DNA from: Aphrophora alni
Taxonomy: Eukaryota > Arthropoda > Insecta > Hemiptera > Aphrophoridae
Direction of reading: 5' to 3'
Length of the DNA stretch: 64,000 bases
Assembly (NCBI GenBank): GCA_963513935.1
Contig: OY740771.1
Location: 17,009,757-17,073,756 of the forward strand
Both the position numbers and the translations under genes were made by a program. Positions 29,023-40,171 of the stretch are shown here, in pieces (the stretch's first letter is position 1; each line of letters begins with the position of its first letter). The notes under the pieces were generated by a model. It was not told where the DNA came from. It did no database searches and saw only the letters and a program-made list of their open reading frames with translations.

Positions 29023-32000
29023 ATATTGCTGCCACTTTTCCTAGTGAGACATGCTTGTCTTGTACAGATTAAATCAGTTTGTTAGAGTTATATCTGCATT
29101 ACGTGAATACTATGTTATCGGGGCTACCCCCGCATAATACTTATAGGAGATAAGAACTTGGATAGTTGATAATACCCAGAGAGATCTACATAAAACACTA
29201 ATGTCTCGTTATGGATTTGAGTCCAGAATACAGATTTTACTAGATTAAACACATTTACACTAATTCGTAATAAAAATATTTTAAAATAAATAATGTTTGA
29301 TATTGCAGTGTTTTATTGGTTGATGACTGATCACAGTGTTTGTATAGTTGTGTGTGAGTAGAAAGAGTCAGGCTTTACATATTTTGACGAATTTATAGAT
29401 TTATCTGATTTTTATAGATTGAATAATAATTTAGATTGTAGAAAATTATGCAATTGTTGCTAATGTAAAATTTTTTCAATATATGAAATAATGGGCTCAA
29501 CTAATTAAAAATATTCATTAAAAGTTAAGCCTTTGATTAATACCAGTTAATATTAACTAAAAAAGAGAATAACGGATGTTAATTCCATTACCAAAAAACA
29601 ATAAACAATTTATAGTGGTAGGGGAATCAATATCCTTTTTTGATATTTTCAGCAGTGTTCGTAAACAATAAAAAAAAGATAACTACATGAAAAACAGATA
29701 TTAAAAAAAATTATTACTTACGTTTTAGGATAAAGTTACAGTGTGATATAAGGCAAAGAAAATAAACATATTATAGGTCTATTTTGTGAACAGTAGGTGC
29801 AATATTAAAAACCTGTAGGAGATAATAAATGGAATTGTTGGGGGAAATGGTCCCCTAGAGGTTTTCAATTTAGAACAAAAATTTGTGTCTGAATTACTTG
29901 CATCTAATTTTAAAAAAAAGAAATCTCAGTATATCATCACAATTAAAGAGAATTTGTTGATATTTTACCTTTAAATATTGAGTAGATTTTATTTTTTAAA
30001 AAGAGTGCAGGAATTGTGGGTGTTTTAGTCCTACTTAGGAAATGAAGTAATGTAAAAATAGTCCAACAATAAATAAATAACTGCTTAAATGACATAAATG
30101 CAATCATTTTTAAACAAATTGCGTCAAATATTTTGAAAACAAAAACATTTCTGTATAATAAGAGTATAAATGTTATTGAAGTTTACTTTAAAAGAAGCAG
30201 TAGTGTATCCGATTTATAAAAAAACTGTGATAAAAAATGTTCGGTAAGTTATACGCTAATAATTACCTTATTGTTTGTTTTTTCAACATTTTTAGAAAAA
30301 GAATTTAAAAAGAGTATTATATATATATTTTTTTTTACAAAACGAACATCTATAGATCTTATTTGTGCAATTAAAAATTTCCAATAGTAACAGTTAGTTT
30401 AAGTTGCTTGAAATGTCATTAAAATAATTCTAACGCATAACAGACTCTAATTGAATCATTTAATAAACACACAATGGACAATTAAGAAGGTTTCTCATGG
30501 AGGACAACTAAAATTAATCCATTTGCTAAAATAGAGAATAGATTGTCTAAAGCATGTCACAAAGAGTAACAATGGATTTCCAACTAAAAAACAGGATTAA
30601 TGATATTTGTGAAAGCTAAAGTTCTTTTACCCTCGGGTTTGCGTGAGAGATGGAACTGTACATTAGTGATAATTAAGTGAATTGTTTCTTTTAACGTTAA
30701 TGTGTATATTTATCCAGTTGATTTTATTATTTAACAATGAAAACTACTCAATTCTTTACACGGTTTTTAGAATATTCTCTAGTTAAAACATATAAAATGA
30801 TAAATAATTTGAAATTAAATACAATAATATCTTACTAATATGATTTAATCGGAAATTTGTCATTATTTGTGTAAAAATGTAAACAATGATCTCGAACCAC
30901 ACAAACAAGAAACGAAACAAAAATTGTCATAAATCCAGTATGTTTATTATGTAAATTTCAATTATTACCATCATCAGAGGTTTAAAGTTGAACAAAACAT
31001 ATACCTAAAGCTATATGGCTAGTAGCGCCCCCTCCCGTCCTGCTTTTAAACAGCCAATCACAAAGAGGCACATCTTGCTCTGTAACGGGCCTGGATTTGG
31101 AAAGAATTCACTTTATGCTATTTGATCATATTTGTATATACAAAAATATTAATCGACGTTTCGACAGTATAAATCTACTATTGTTATCAAGTGTAAAACC
31201 TAGAGATTTAAATAAAATCACCAACATAACCTAGTAGCCCAGAGTATGTTCGAAACTAAAATTAAAATTGTTATAGTTTTTATTCTGATAAAGAGAGATG
31301 ATTTCTACTTTCGAAACTTCGTGGATTATTATTTTTTATATACACAAATGATGTTAAATGTCCGATTAAAACATATTAAATATAGAACAATCCATAATTA
31401 TCAATAATTTAAAATCAAAATAATAATATGGACTAAGTGGGGTAATAGGCCCAATAAGGCCGGTTTACTACATTAGGTTTATTGCACCATCAACATTGAG
31501 CAAACTGATGCATTTTGTGAAAACTACTATTATGTTATGTGATTTGTTACTACACAAAAGTCAGAAGACCAACTAAATATGCAACTGATCAGGAAAAATC
31601 CTCCCTCACACACAATGGCCTACTAAAATAACTCTAATAAACTCCTATTTTTTTGCTAAGAGCCTGTGAATTGTTACCACCTTAAAGTGGACCTACATAG
31701 AATAACCGTTTCGATATGAGACTGATCAGAAAAATCGTTACACTCAAGGTAGGGCACTAACCCAGCTCTAATGAGATTAAAACAAATTTAACTGGTTTAT
31801 AAGGCGAAAATATCTGACACTGTACACTGTATGTCCGGATGCCATCGGAAACCTACAATATGCGAGGTTCTAATAGGCGTATTGATCCGCATTACTGAAC
31901 TCCTAAGTAATTATGATTCTTGTCGAATGGAATGCTTTTGAACGTCACGATTCCAATCTAACATTTAGATAGATTAATTATTGATTAAATTATGATTCAA

Positions 32001-32874
32001 AATTTATTTAATGTGCAAGTGCTAAGTAACGATATAAGTAAATATTACATGGTAGTAAAGTAGAATTTAAATCTAAAATCCATAAATACTTTTTAAGATA
32101 TAACATGTTTTATGTTTGCTAAAAATTTTAAAACAATTCTGCAATAATAAATATTTATAATATAGATTAGGAATAAATAGTTTGTTCTGTAACCTGGTGT
32201 ATTAGATTATTTATATAAACATTTGGTAATTCCGAGAATCTCATATCTAATTTTACATCAAACGGGTTTACCTACAATAATGTTGTAAAACTTTATTAGT
32301 GCAAAATTTAATGCTCTTTAAAAATTTTGAAAACTTTATTTTTTATTAAACTTTTTAATATTTTTTAATATAGTAATTTTTATTGTTATAAGTTGGTAAC
32401 ACTGAATTTAATCATATGAATGGTTATAAATAATACTCGCCTTTAAGCTTTTGAAGAATATTTAATAAATTTTATAGTTTATGAAAAAAATCTAATTATT
32501 TGTTGTAAATTTATTTTGTGATACCGTTCTCGGAAAATTTCCTACTATATATCCTTTAAAGCTTATCGTTTATTATTTCCGGTTGAAAATTCGGAAACAA
32601 CGCTAACCAATTAATTGTGGCCCTCTGTGACAGTCTCTCAGGACAATCCGAAATTCTATTCCTGAACTGAAAGAGATAATCACAAGCATCTCCTTCACTG
32701 AATAAACTTTGAATCAGAAAGATGAGTCCCTCTCAGGTCAGACGAGATTACAATGTATAATTTCTGTTCCTTTGCGATTAATCCCCCCCTCACTCTAGAT
32801 ACGACTGTTAATCTACCCTCGTCATTGTCATTAGCAGAATAATTTACCTTAGCTCGCAGCATTTGACAATGTAA
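29023..32874. other. Gene-free stretch left of the Polinton
   Basis: AT-rich with no supported gene. A TGATAAC...CGAAACG-like motif lies on the minus strand near 31155-31195, one of several such motifs in the window. The open frame at 32695-32931 crosses into the Polinton end and is not a gene. Confidence 0.5.
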
Positions 32875-32880
32875 TATTAC
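32875..32880. repeat. Left target-site duplication (TATTAC)
   Basis: TATTAC directly precedes the element end AGTAGTATG and is repeated exactly at 49125-49130. A 6-bp duplication is characteristic of Polinton integration. Confidence 0.95.
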
Positions 32881-33543
32881 AGTAGTATGTTGGGGCACTT
32901 GATGTAGACAAACAAACAAACCAAAGGTCACTGGTCAAAGTTCAAAGATAAGAGATACGACTTTAAGAACGTTGTTGATGTTATTAAGTAAACAAAGATA
33001 AGAGTTAAGTAAATAAATATAAGGATTAAGTAAATAAAAATATGTTTAAAGACAAACAATGGTTAATGTATGTAAATAAAAAGATGTTTAATGACAAACA
33101 AACAAGTTGTATAAGACTATGACCGATCAAAATCCGTCCGGAGTATGGAAAATATTCCCTGACGCAAAGGTCACTGATAGGAGTCTGGCGCCAAAGTGTA
33201 AACAAAGATAACGAGTACAGAGTTAATGTGTGTAAATAAAGAAAATTGATAATTAGTTATTAAAGTAAATAAAATGTTGTGGTCAGGGGGCAATCTTTGT
33301 CAGAGTCCACAGAGATGTTTAATGACAAACAAACAAGTTGTATAAGACTATGACCGATCAAAATCCGTCCGGAGTATGGAAAATATTCCCTGACGCAAAG
33401 GTCACTGATAGGAGTCTGGCGCCATAGTGTAAACAAAGATAACGAGTACAGAGTTAATGTGTGTAAATAAAGAAAATTGATAATTAGTTATTAAAGTAAA
33501 TAAAATGTTGTGGTCAGGGGGCAATCTTTGTCAGAGTCCACCA
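32881..33543 (+). repeat. Left terminal inverted repeat (663 bp)
   Basis: Matches the complement of 48692-49124. The difference in length comes from a 231-bp tandem duplication (33082-33543). Outside it the only substitutions I find are three clustered in aaggattaagtaaat versus aaggtttaggtgaat. Confidence 0.95.
33082..33543 (+). repeat. 231-bp tandem duplication inside left TIR
   Basis: Copy 1 starts at 33082 and copy 2 at 33313 (agatgtttaatgac...cagagtccac). They differ at gccAaagtgt versus gccAtagtgt; the single copy in the right TIR carries the copy-2 form. Confidence 0.95.
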
Positions 33544-33578
33544 AGTTTTTGGGGCACTTCATGAAATGATAAATTGTC

Positions 33579-33586
33579 TGACGTCA
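33579..33586. promoter_or_regulatory. CRE/ATF-like palindrome at inner edge of left TIR
   Basis: TGACGTCA followed by CAC, 36 nt inside the TIR. The same TGACGTCACAC occurs at the inner edge of the right TIR on the other strand. Confidence 0.45.
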
Positions 33587-33811
33587 CACGCTCATTTTTA
33601 AACTAGGCGATATAATTAGTCTAGAATATGAACAATCAAAGTCCATCCAAAGTTTTGGGACACTTTCAACAATTTGTATTCCTCTTATGACACACTTTGT
33701 TTGAAAGACTAGGATGAGTCAGAACAGTCATGATGATTATGCATACACCAAAGTCCCAAAAGTTAATTAATCATCAAGGCAAAGTACGGAGTTTTAGAAA
33801 ACAAGCGTTCA

Positions 33812-33850
33812 TATATAAACCTTTAAATACGATAACCAGATATCAGATAC
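33812..33850 (+). promoter_or_regulatory. TATA/initiator promoter for the polymerase unit
   Basis: TATATAAA at 33812-33819 and ATCAGAT with its A at 33845, 33 nt downstream. This gives a leader of about 227 nt to the ATG at 34072. It is the only strong TATA between the TIR and the polymerase reading frame. Confidence 0.6.
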
Positions 33851-34071
33851 ATCTAGTAGCTAGAAGTGAGCAATACATATTGATTTTGAAAGTGCGAAGT
33901 TGATAAAGTTATTTTAAAGTTTAATTAAGTGTTATAAGTAGTATTGTACTGTTTTTAAACTATTTTCAAAGTGAAGTGTAAAGAGTTTAGTGTTAGTGAG
34001 CAAAAATAATTGTAAGTACTCTAATTATATCAAACATTAATGTTTTAACTAAATCAATTAAACATTTTAAA

Positions 34072-34467
34072 ATGGCGTTTTTTTCCAACGATATTACATT
34101 AGCAGATCTTATCGATGTGTATATGACAGATCCTGTTGAAGCTTTTGAATTTGTAGATCTACCGGAAATTGATAATCTATCGCCACCCGATACTCCACCT
34201 CAAGGTGTTAACATTTCACCAGAGCCTATTTTAGAGCCGCCATCACCATTTGCGGATCTGTCATTAAACCCTCAACCTCAATGTAGCCATGATGTACAAA
34301 TAGGTGAAGGTGTCGAGCCGTTTGAAATAATAAATGACGTTTATAGGAATTATACGAGATTTGAAACGCATGCAAGGGAACTAACATTAAAATTTAGAGA
34401 ACTACTTGCAGGCGAAAATCTGAACGAGTGGTTAAACGAAATGTTTGAGTCTTTAATTACTTTTTAA
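34072..34467 (+). CDS. N-terminal segment of PolB reading frame (131 aa, ends at frameshift)
   Basis: Opens with ATG after the leader of the TATA promoter at 33812. The first 85 residues are acidic, Pro-rich and probably disordered (SPPDTPP, EPPSPF); the last 40 are helical (YRNYTRFETHARELTLKFREL ... EWLNEMFE). It ends at TAA 34465-34467 inside a T5 run, exactly where the polymerase frame, open from 34449, takes over. The helical end followed by the D-D-R-V-G-L stretch of the next frame resembles the continuous N-terminus of other Polinton polymerases. I therefore read it as the start of PolB cut off by a single-base frameshift, not as a separate gene. Alternatives are a small independent accessory protein, or -1 ribosomal slippage at TTT before TAA. 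Confidence 0.6.
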   Translation: MAFFSNDITLADLIDVYMTDPVEAFEFVDLPEIDNLSPPDTPPQGVNISPEPILEPPSPFADLSLNPQPQCSHDVQIGEGVEPFEIINDVYRNYTRFETHARELTLKFRELLAGENLNEWLNEMFESLITF

Positions 34468-37400
34468 GGATTCAAAATATACCCGATGATGACCGCGTAG
34501 GTTTGACGATTAGTAATGATAAAAAACCTGATCAAAAACCAATCGGTATTAGTATGAGGAGAGCCGATCAAATAAATACTGGTATAATATTTCAAACTAT
34601 AGAGAATGTGGTTCAGAGTAATGATACATTTTTTCTTGATGGAGCTATGAACATCAAGTTACTGCATGTAAATATGCCGAGAGGTGGTGCTAGAGGGGTA
34701 ATCGATTACTCAAGCTCATTTGAAGATTTTTGTCATAAAAAGAAGGGCATCATAGTTATACAGAATGGACACGATAATTTATGTTTAAGTCGAGCATTAG
34801 TTGTGGCTATTGCCTATTTAAAAAAAGATGATAATATGGAAAATAAAAAAAAGTATAATCAAATAATACGTCCACAACTATCCTTTCAACGATACGAGGC
34901 CATACAGCTCTGTGAAGATGCACGTGTCAATTTAACAAATGGGGCAGGAATAGAGGAAATTAAAGTTTTCCAAAATCACTTGAATCAGTTTACAATTACA
35001 ATCTTTACTGATAGAAGGGGTCGTGAGACAATGTTTGAAGGTCCAGTTGGAAAACCAAACATTGATTTAATTTACGGGGATGGACACTTCAATGTAATAA
35101 CCTCCCTAACATCAGCTTTTACAACTTCTTATTACTGTCGTAATTGTAAATTCCCATATAATACTACAGGATCGCACATCTGCCCCCTAAAATGCACGTC
35201 ATGTAAACAAGCTCCTATCTGTACGGGTAATGAACGTATTAAATGCCAAGGCTGCAACAGATTCTTCAATAACCCTGAGTGTTTTAATAATCATTTCAGG
35301 CCTGCTTTCCCTAAACGACAGTCCGTATGTGATGTACTAAAATGTTGCCCTAATTGTAACAACACTTACAATATTTTAAAACGAAAAGCTAAGCATGTAT
35401 GTAATGAGATGTTCTGTAGTGTATGTAAAGAATATAAAATATCCGGTCATCTCTGTTATATGCGGAGTGAAAAACGGGAACAGAAAAAAGACGTTGCAAG
35501 TAAATTCTTGTATATATTTTTTGATTTTGAGTGCAGTCAAGATACACAATTTCAAGACAGAACGAACATCTATGAACATAAGCCAAACTTTTGTGTTACT
35601 CAACAAACCTGCTACGATTGTGTTGCATCTGATTTTATAAACGAAATGTGTACAACATGCGGTATAAAACAACATATATTTAAAGGTGAGAACACGTTAA
35701 AAGATTTCATGCAATATATCACCCTACCTAGAAAAAGTTTTTCAAGAGTTGTAGTAATAGCTCACAATTTAAAAGGATACGACGGGCAGTTTATTTTAAA
35801 ACATATGACGGAAGTTTTAAAATGGACGCCCAAAGTAATAATGTCCGGATCTAAAATCCAAATGATTAAATATGGAAAAATAAAAATGATTGATTCACTT
35901 AACTTTTTGAATGCTAAATTAAGTGCATTGCCTAAAATGTTCGATTTGAACACGGAAAGTAAAGGGTATTTTCCCCATTTTTTTAACACAATTGAAAATT
36001 GGGGCTATGTTGGCGATCTCCCATCTCCGTCTTATTACGGTTACAACCAAATGCAGGAAAAAGAGAGAAATGAATTCTTAAAGTGGTACGAGCAAGAAAA
36101 AACGAGGAACATTCTTTTTAATATGCAAGAAGAATTAGAAACGTATTGCACTCAAGATGTTAATATTTTAAGGAAGGCTTGTTTGAAATTCAGGGAACTT
36201 TTCGTAAAAGAAACTAAGATTGACCCACTATTAGAATCAATCACTATTGCTAGCGCATGCATGAAAACATACAGGAACAATTACCTCCCACAAAATAAAA
36301 TAGGTATTATACCTACAGGTGGTTACCGAATGGCAGATAAACACTCTCGTATAGCTCTGTCCTGGCTGTTATGGGAAGAACATGATCGAAGCATTAATAT
36401 CAATCATGTCGGAAACGGTAAGGAAAAAAGAATCTCTAAATTCAAAGTTGACGGCTACCATGAAAGTGGGGGTGTAAGAACAGTTTTTGAATTCAACGGT
36501 TGTTTCTACCACGGTTGTCCTATGTGTTATACGAATAGAGACACACCAATTAGCAATAACCCTCATGAAACCATGGCATCGCGATATGAGAAGACGCAAA
36601 GGAAAAAAGCATTTCTGGAGAGTCACGGGTATAATGTTATAGAGATGTGGGAATGTATTTTCAATATTAAAAAAATGGAACGCCCCGAAATCAATATCTT
36701 TTTGAAAGGAATAATGGACACCTGTTCTGAACCACTAGATCCTCGAGATTCATTTTTTGGTGGTCGGACAAATGCAACAAAATTATACCATAAAGTGAAT
36801 GAAGAGAATGGAGAAACTATTAAATACTTAGATGTTTGCAGCTTATACCCCTGGGCTTGTAAGTATGGGAAGTTTCCAGTAGGACATCCGGAGATATTGT
36901 ACGGAAATGAATGTCCTCAAAATTTAGACGGAATAGAAGGAATTGCAAAAGTTACTATATTACCACCAAACAACTTATATCATCCAGTACTACCCTATAA
37001 AATTCATAAAAAGTTGTACTTTCCTTTATGCAGAACTTGCGTTGAAACTCTACAGGAAAATGATTGCAACCATACTATAGAGCAAAGATGTATAAATGGC
37101 ACATGGGTAATAGCTGAAATACAAAAAGCAGTTGAGAAAGGGTACAAACTATGTAAGGTGTACGAAGTATGGAAGTATGGATCAACCAGATATGACGGAA
37201 AAGATGGTGGTTTATTTGCCAGTTATATTAATAAATTTTTAAAAATCAAGCAGGAAGCATCAGGCTGGCCTGAATGGTGTATAACAGAAGACGAAAAAAA
37301 AGTATATATTCATAATTTCCATCAAAGAGAAGGAATCCTTCTAGACGGTAATAAAATTAAGAAAAACCCCGGACTAAGAGCCCTAGCAAAATTAATGTTA

Positions 37401-38129
37401 AACAGCTTCTGGGGGAAATTCGGGCAACGTGAGAATCTAGAGCAAACCACTTTTGTCAATTCTAGACAAGAATTAAGCGCTATATTATCAAATCCAGGTA
37501 TAACAACGAAAGATATTCTACCGATCAACGATGACTTATTACTCGTGAACTGGAAATTCAATGAAGATTACATAACGCCGTCATCAAAGGCTAGCGTGGT
37601 TATTGCAGCGTATGTTACAGCAATTGCACGTCTTAAGCTCTATTCATACTTGGAAATTCTCGGGGAAAGAGTGATTTACATGGACACAGACTCAGTGATA
37701 TTTACTCAGAAGCCTGGAGAAAAGGAATTAGAAACCGGATACTATCTTCGAGACTTAACCGATGAAGTTATAGAATATGGACCAGGATCTTTTATAGATA
37801 TGTTTGTTAGCGGTGGACCAAAAAACTACGCGTATAGAGTACGAGTTCAAGGGAGTGACAATATTAAAACAGTTTGTAAAGTAAAGGGAATTTCATTAAA
37901 TTATTCTAATGCCGAAGTTATTAATTTTGAAAGTATAAAATCCATGATTGTAGAAAACACTCCAAATGAAATACTTATCTCTAACCCCCACAAAATATGC
38001 AGGGTAAAGCATTGCAATGTTGTAAGTAGACCAGAAGTGAAAACCTACAGAACTGTATATACGAAAAGGAAAAGAGTGGAGAATTATAATACATTACCCT
38101 TCGGTTTTAAACGAGCTAGGTTATGCTAG
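34449..38129 (+). CDS. Protein-primed family-B DNA polymerase (PolB) with OTU-like domain
   Basis: The frame is open from 34449; its first ATG is at 34554, and conserved-looking sequence lies before that ATG, so translation probably enters from the 34072 frame. Domains in order: an OTU-protease-like region with D (34773), C (34782) and H (35085); a Cys/His-rich zinc-binding region (35130-35470); exonuclease motifs DFE (35523), N-LKGYD (about 35766-35783) and YCTQD (36144-36158); an E-F-x-G-C-F-x-H-G-C motif (36489-36518) resembling Vsr-type endonucleases; polymerase motif A DxxSLYP (36831), motif B KLMLNSFWGK (37389) and motif C YMDTDS (37677). All polymerase and exonuclease catalytic residues are present. 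The protein replicates the element using a terminal-protein primer. The stop at 38127-38129 is followed by a hairpin and a tandem array. Confidence 0.95.
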   Translation, partial: VFNYFLRIQNIPDDDRVGLTISNDKKPDQKPIGISMRRADQINTGIIFQTIENVVQSNDTFFLDGAMNIKLLHVNMPRGGARGVIDYSSSFEDFCHKKKGIIVIQNGHDNLCLSRALVVAIAYLKKDDNMENKKKYNQIIRPQLSFQRYEAIQLCEDARVNLTNGAGIEEIKVFQNHLNQFTITIFTDRRGRETMFEGPVGKPNIDLIYGDGHFNVITSLTSAFTTSYYCRNCKFPYNTTGSHICPLKCTSCKQAPICTGNERIKCQGCNRFFNNPECFNNHFRPAFPKRQSVCDVLKCCPNCNNTYNILKRKAKHVCNEMFCSVCKEYKISGHLCYMRSEKREQKKDVASKFLYIFFDFECSQDTQFQDRTNIYEHKPNFCVTQQTCYDCVASDFINEMCTTCGIKQHIFKGENTLKDFMQYITLPRKSFSRVVVIAHNLKGYDGQFILKHMTEVLKWTPKVIMSGSKIQMIKYGKIKMIDSLNFLNAKLSALPKMFDLNTESKGYFPHFFNTIENWGYVGDLPSPSYYGYNQMQEKERNEFLKWYEQEKTRNILFNMQEELETYCTQDVNILRKACLKFRELFVKETKIDPLLESITIASACMKTYRNNYLPQNKIGIIPTGGYRMADKHSRIALSWLLWEEHDRSININHVGNGKEKRISKFKVDGYHESGGVRTVFEFNGCFYHGCPMCYTNRDTPISNNPHETMASRYEKTQRKKAFLESHGYNVIEMWECIFNIKKMERPEINIFLKGIMDTCSEPLDPRDSFFGGRTNATKLYHKVNEENGETIKYLDVCSLYPWACKYGKFPVGHPEILYGNECPQNLDGIEGIAKVTILPPNNLYHPVLPYKIHKKLYFPLCRTCVETLQENDCNHTIEQRCINGTWVIAEIQKAVEKGYKLCKVYEVWKYGSTRYDGKDGGLFASYINKFLKIKQEASGWPEWCITEDEKKVYIHNFHQREGILLDGNKIKKNPGLRALAKLMLNSFWGKFGQRENLEQTTFVNSRQELSAILSNPGITTKDILPINDDLLLVNWKFNEDYITPSSKASVVIAAYVTAIARLKLYSYLEILGERVIYMDTDSVIFTQKPGEKELETGYYLRDLTDEVIEYGPGSFIDMFVSGGPKNYAYRVRVQGSDNIKTVCKVKGISLNYSNAEVINFESIKSMIVENTPNEILISNPHKICRVKHCNVVSRPEVKTYRTVYTKRKRVENYNTLPFGFKRARLC

Positions 38130-38148
38130 AGCTCTTGTGAGTATTATA

Positions 38149-38171
38149 ACGGTGAAAAAGTTTTTCACCGT
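38149..38171. other. Perfect 23-bp palindrome after PolB
   Basis: acggtgaaaaa, one central g, then tttttcaccgt: 11 of 11 paired bases, 20 nt after the PolB stop. It may form a hairpin in the 3' UTR or mark a transcription end; no function is shown. Confidence 0.7.
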
Positions 38172-38190
38172 GAAACAGGGCGGCATAATA

Positions 38191-38951
38191 TGTTTTATAT
38201 CTACCCATCAAGTGATATTATTCATAGTTAAAAAATTATATGTAATTATATCATTAATTTATAAATTTCAAATAGTTTATAGGTTATGTATATGCTTTAA
38301 TATTGAATTGTTTAAATATTTTATTGTATATGTGTAAATAATATGTTTTTAAATGATTGTAAATAATCTGTAAATATTGTGTATGCTATTTATTATATTG
38401 TATCAAGTTATTATTGTAATCTTCATTATAATATATCGTTATATGTTTTATATCTACCCATCAAGTGATATTATTCATAGTTAAAAATTTATATGTAATT
38501 ATATCATTAATTTATAAATTTCAAATAGTTTATAGTTTATGTATATATGCTTTAATATTGAACTGTTTAAATATTTTATTGTATATGTGTAAATAATATG
38601 TTTTTAAATGATTGTAAATAATCTGTAAATATTGTGTATACTATTTATTATATTGTATCAAGTTATTATTGTAATCTTCATTTTAATATATCGTTATATG
38701 TTTTATATCTACCCATCAAGTGATATTATTCATAGTTAAAAACTTATATGTAATTATATCATTAATTTATAAATTTCAAATAGTTTATAGTTTATGTATA
38801 TATGCTTTAATATTGAACTGTTTAAAATATTTTATTGTATATGTGTAAATAATATGTTTTTAAATGATTGTAAATAATCTGTAAATATTGTGTATACTAT
38901 TTATTATATTGTATCAAGTTATTATTGTAATCTTCATTTTAATATATCGTT
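38191..38951 (+). repeat. Tandem array, three copies of about 254 bp
   Basis: Copies start at 38191, 38444 and 38699, each opening tgttttatatctacccatc. They differ by a few substitutions and 1-3-bp indels. The unit is about 80% AT and non-coding. It lies between the polymerase and the middle accessory genes. Confidence 0.95.
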
Positions 38952-39360
38952 TTTAGCGTTTGGTTGTATAACAATAGTTTTAAGTTTGTATGATTTAAGA
39001 TTAGTTTAAAGTTATGTTTACATGTTTATAATCAACGTTAATTGTATTAGACTCTTAATTTAATGTATTTAGTTATTAGTACAATCTAGATTTAATGCAT
39101 GTTAGGTTAGGCGGGAAGTGATGGCTACCACCTCCTCGTGGTGCTTCCTGGGCAACATTGAAAAAATGGCGAAACGGTAGCTAAAAATGTTAATGTCATG
39201 CATATACTTCAATTATATGATATGAATAACACTATTTATTTATCTAAATAGGTTAAAACAAAAAAAAAATAAAAAAAAAAAAATAATAATAATAACACAT
39301 TTTTAATAAATGATTTATTTTAAACATAGTATTTGTAATACATTACTTTATGTGAATAAT
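38952..39360. other. Intergenic region with GC-richer hairpin
   Basis: Two TTAGG units at 39101-39110 and, at about 39113-39153, an imperfect stem: gggaag...accac-ctcctc-gtggt...cttcct. A-rich sequence follows (39260-39300). Confidence 0.45.
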
Positions 39361-39876
39361 TTACATTAAATATAATAGTCGTTGAATTTCATTGTCTACA
39401 TGAACTTCCTCTTCAGTATCGCTTTGATCGGATCGTTCTCCTGTAAGTCCTGAGTCGTAGCCATCGTCAGGATAGCCATCGTAATCGTATCTCCTCCTTA
39501 TATTATTCGAATACAGCAAATTCATTACAAGTGAACGGTGACGTATGTTATTTAACGCCATCACTCTTTTAACTACACCATCAAAGTCTGATTCAATGAA
39601 TATTCTCCAAATATCTGCACCACTACAAGGAAAATTAATTATAATTTCCACTTTAGTTTTAATTTTAAAGTTTTTTATGATTATTTTATGTTTAGAAAAG
39701 TTTAAAATTATATATATAATTAACATTTCTCGTTTTAACTTATATTCAACCACTTCAATATCAGTAACTATAAAGTTTATGTTTCTTTTATTTTGTAAAG
39801 TAAACTGCGCTTTAACATGTCTTTTAAATAAAATATCATTTAGTCTTACCGGTAAAGTGAAGATATGACGTAGCAT
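39361..39876 (-). CDS. Polinton accessory protein, 171 aa, unknown
   Basis: Starts at ATG 39876. The first 120 residues alternate hydrophobic and basic stretches (predicted beta and alpha, no signal peptide). The last 45 are Asp/Tyr/Gly-rich (YDYDGYPDDGYDSG) and then acidic (SDTEEEVHVDNE). I recognise no domain. A TCAGT initiator lies at 39887-39891, 13 nt upstream, with only a weak TATA (TATTTAG) before it. It is convergent with the polymerase unit and divergent from the acidic 154-aa gene. Confidence 0.65.
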   Translation of the reverse strand: MLRHIFTLPVRLNDILFKRHVKAQFTLQNKRNINFIVTDIEVVEYKLKREMLIIYIILNFSKHKIIIKNFKIKTKVEIIINFPCSGADIWRIFIESDFDGVVKRVMALNNIRHRSLVMNLLYSNNIRRRYDYDGYPDDGYDSGLTGERSDQSDTEEEVHVDNEIQRLLYLM

Positions 39877-40171
39877 TTTGACTTTTACTGATTACTACAA
39901 GACCAAACTATTGAAATAACTAAATATTCTTATGTATATATATGTTCCACTATTTGCAAAGTGTAGAGTCCGTATTTACTTTAACTGTACAAAAGTCATA
40001 TGACTTACATTTTTGTTTAGGAATAGGGCGTCTTTCATACTAATATTTACATTGACACATGGGCAAAAGTCATTGTAACAATCCAAAGTGTAGAGTTCAT
40101 ATTTACTTTAACTGCACAAAAGTCATATGACTTACATTTAGTTTAATAGTAGGGGGAGGGGGTACAAACGT

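Noticed and set aside
34503..34505. TTG as start codon of PolB
   Set aside because: Non-ATG start is unlikely in an animal element, and the frame is open further upstream with conserved-looking sequence.
35376..37561. Minus-strand frames within PolB
   Set aside because: Low-complexity shadows without domains; the plus-strand frame holds every polymerase motif.
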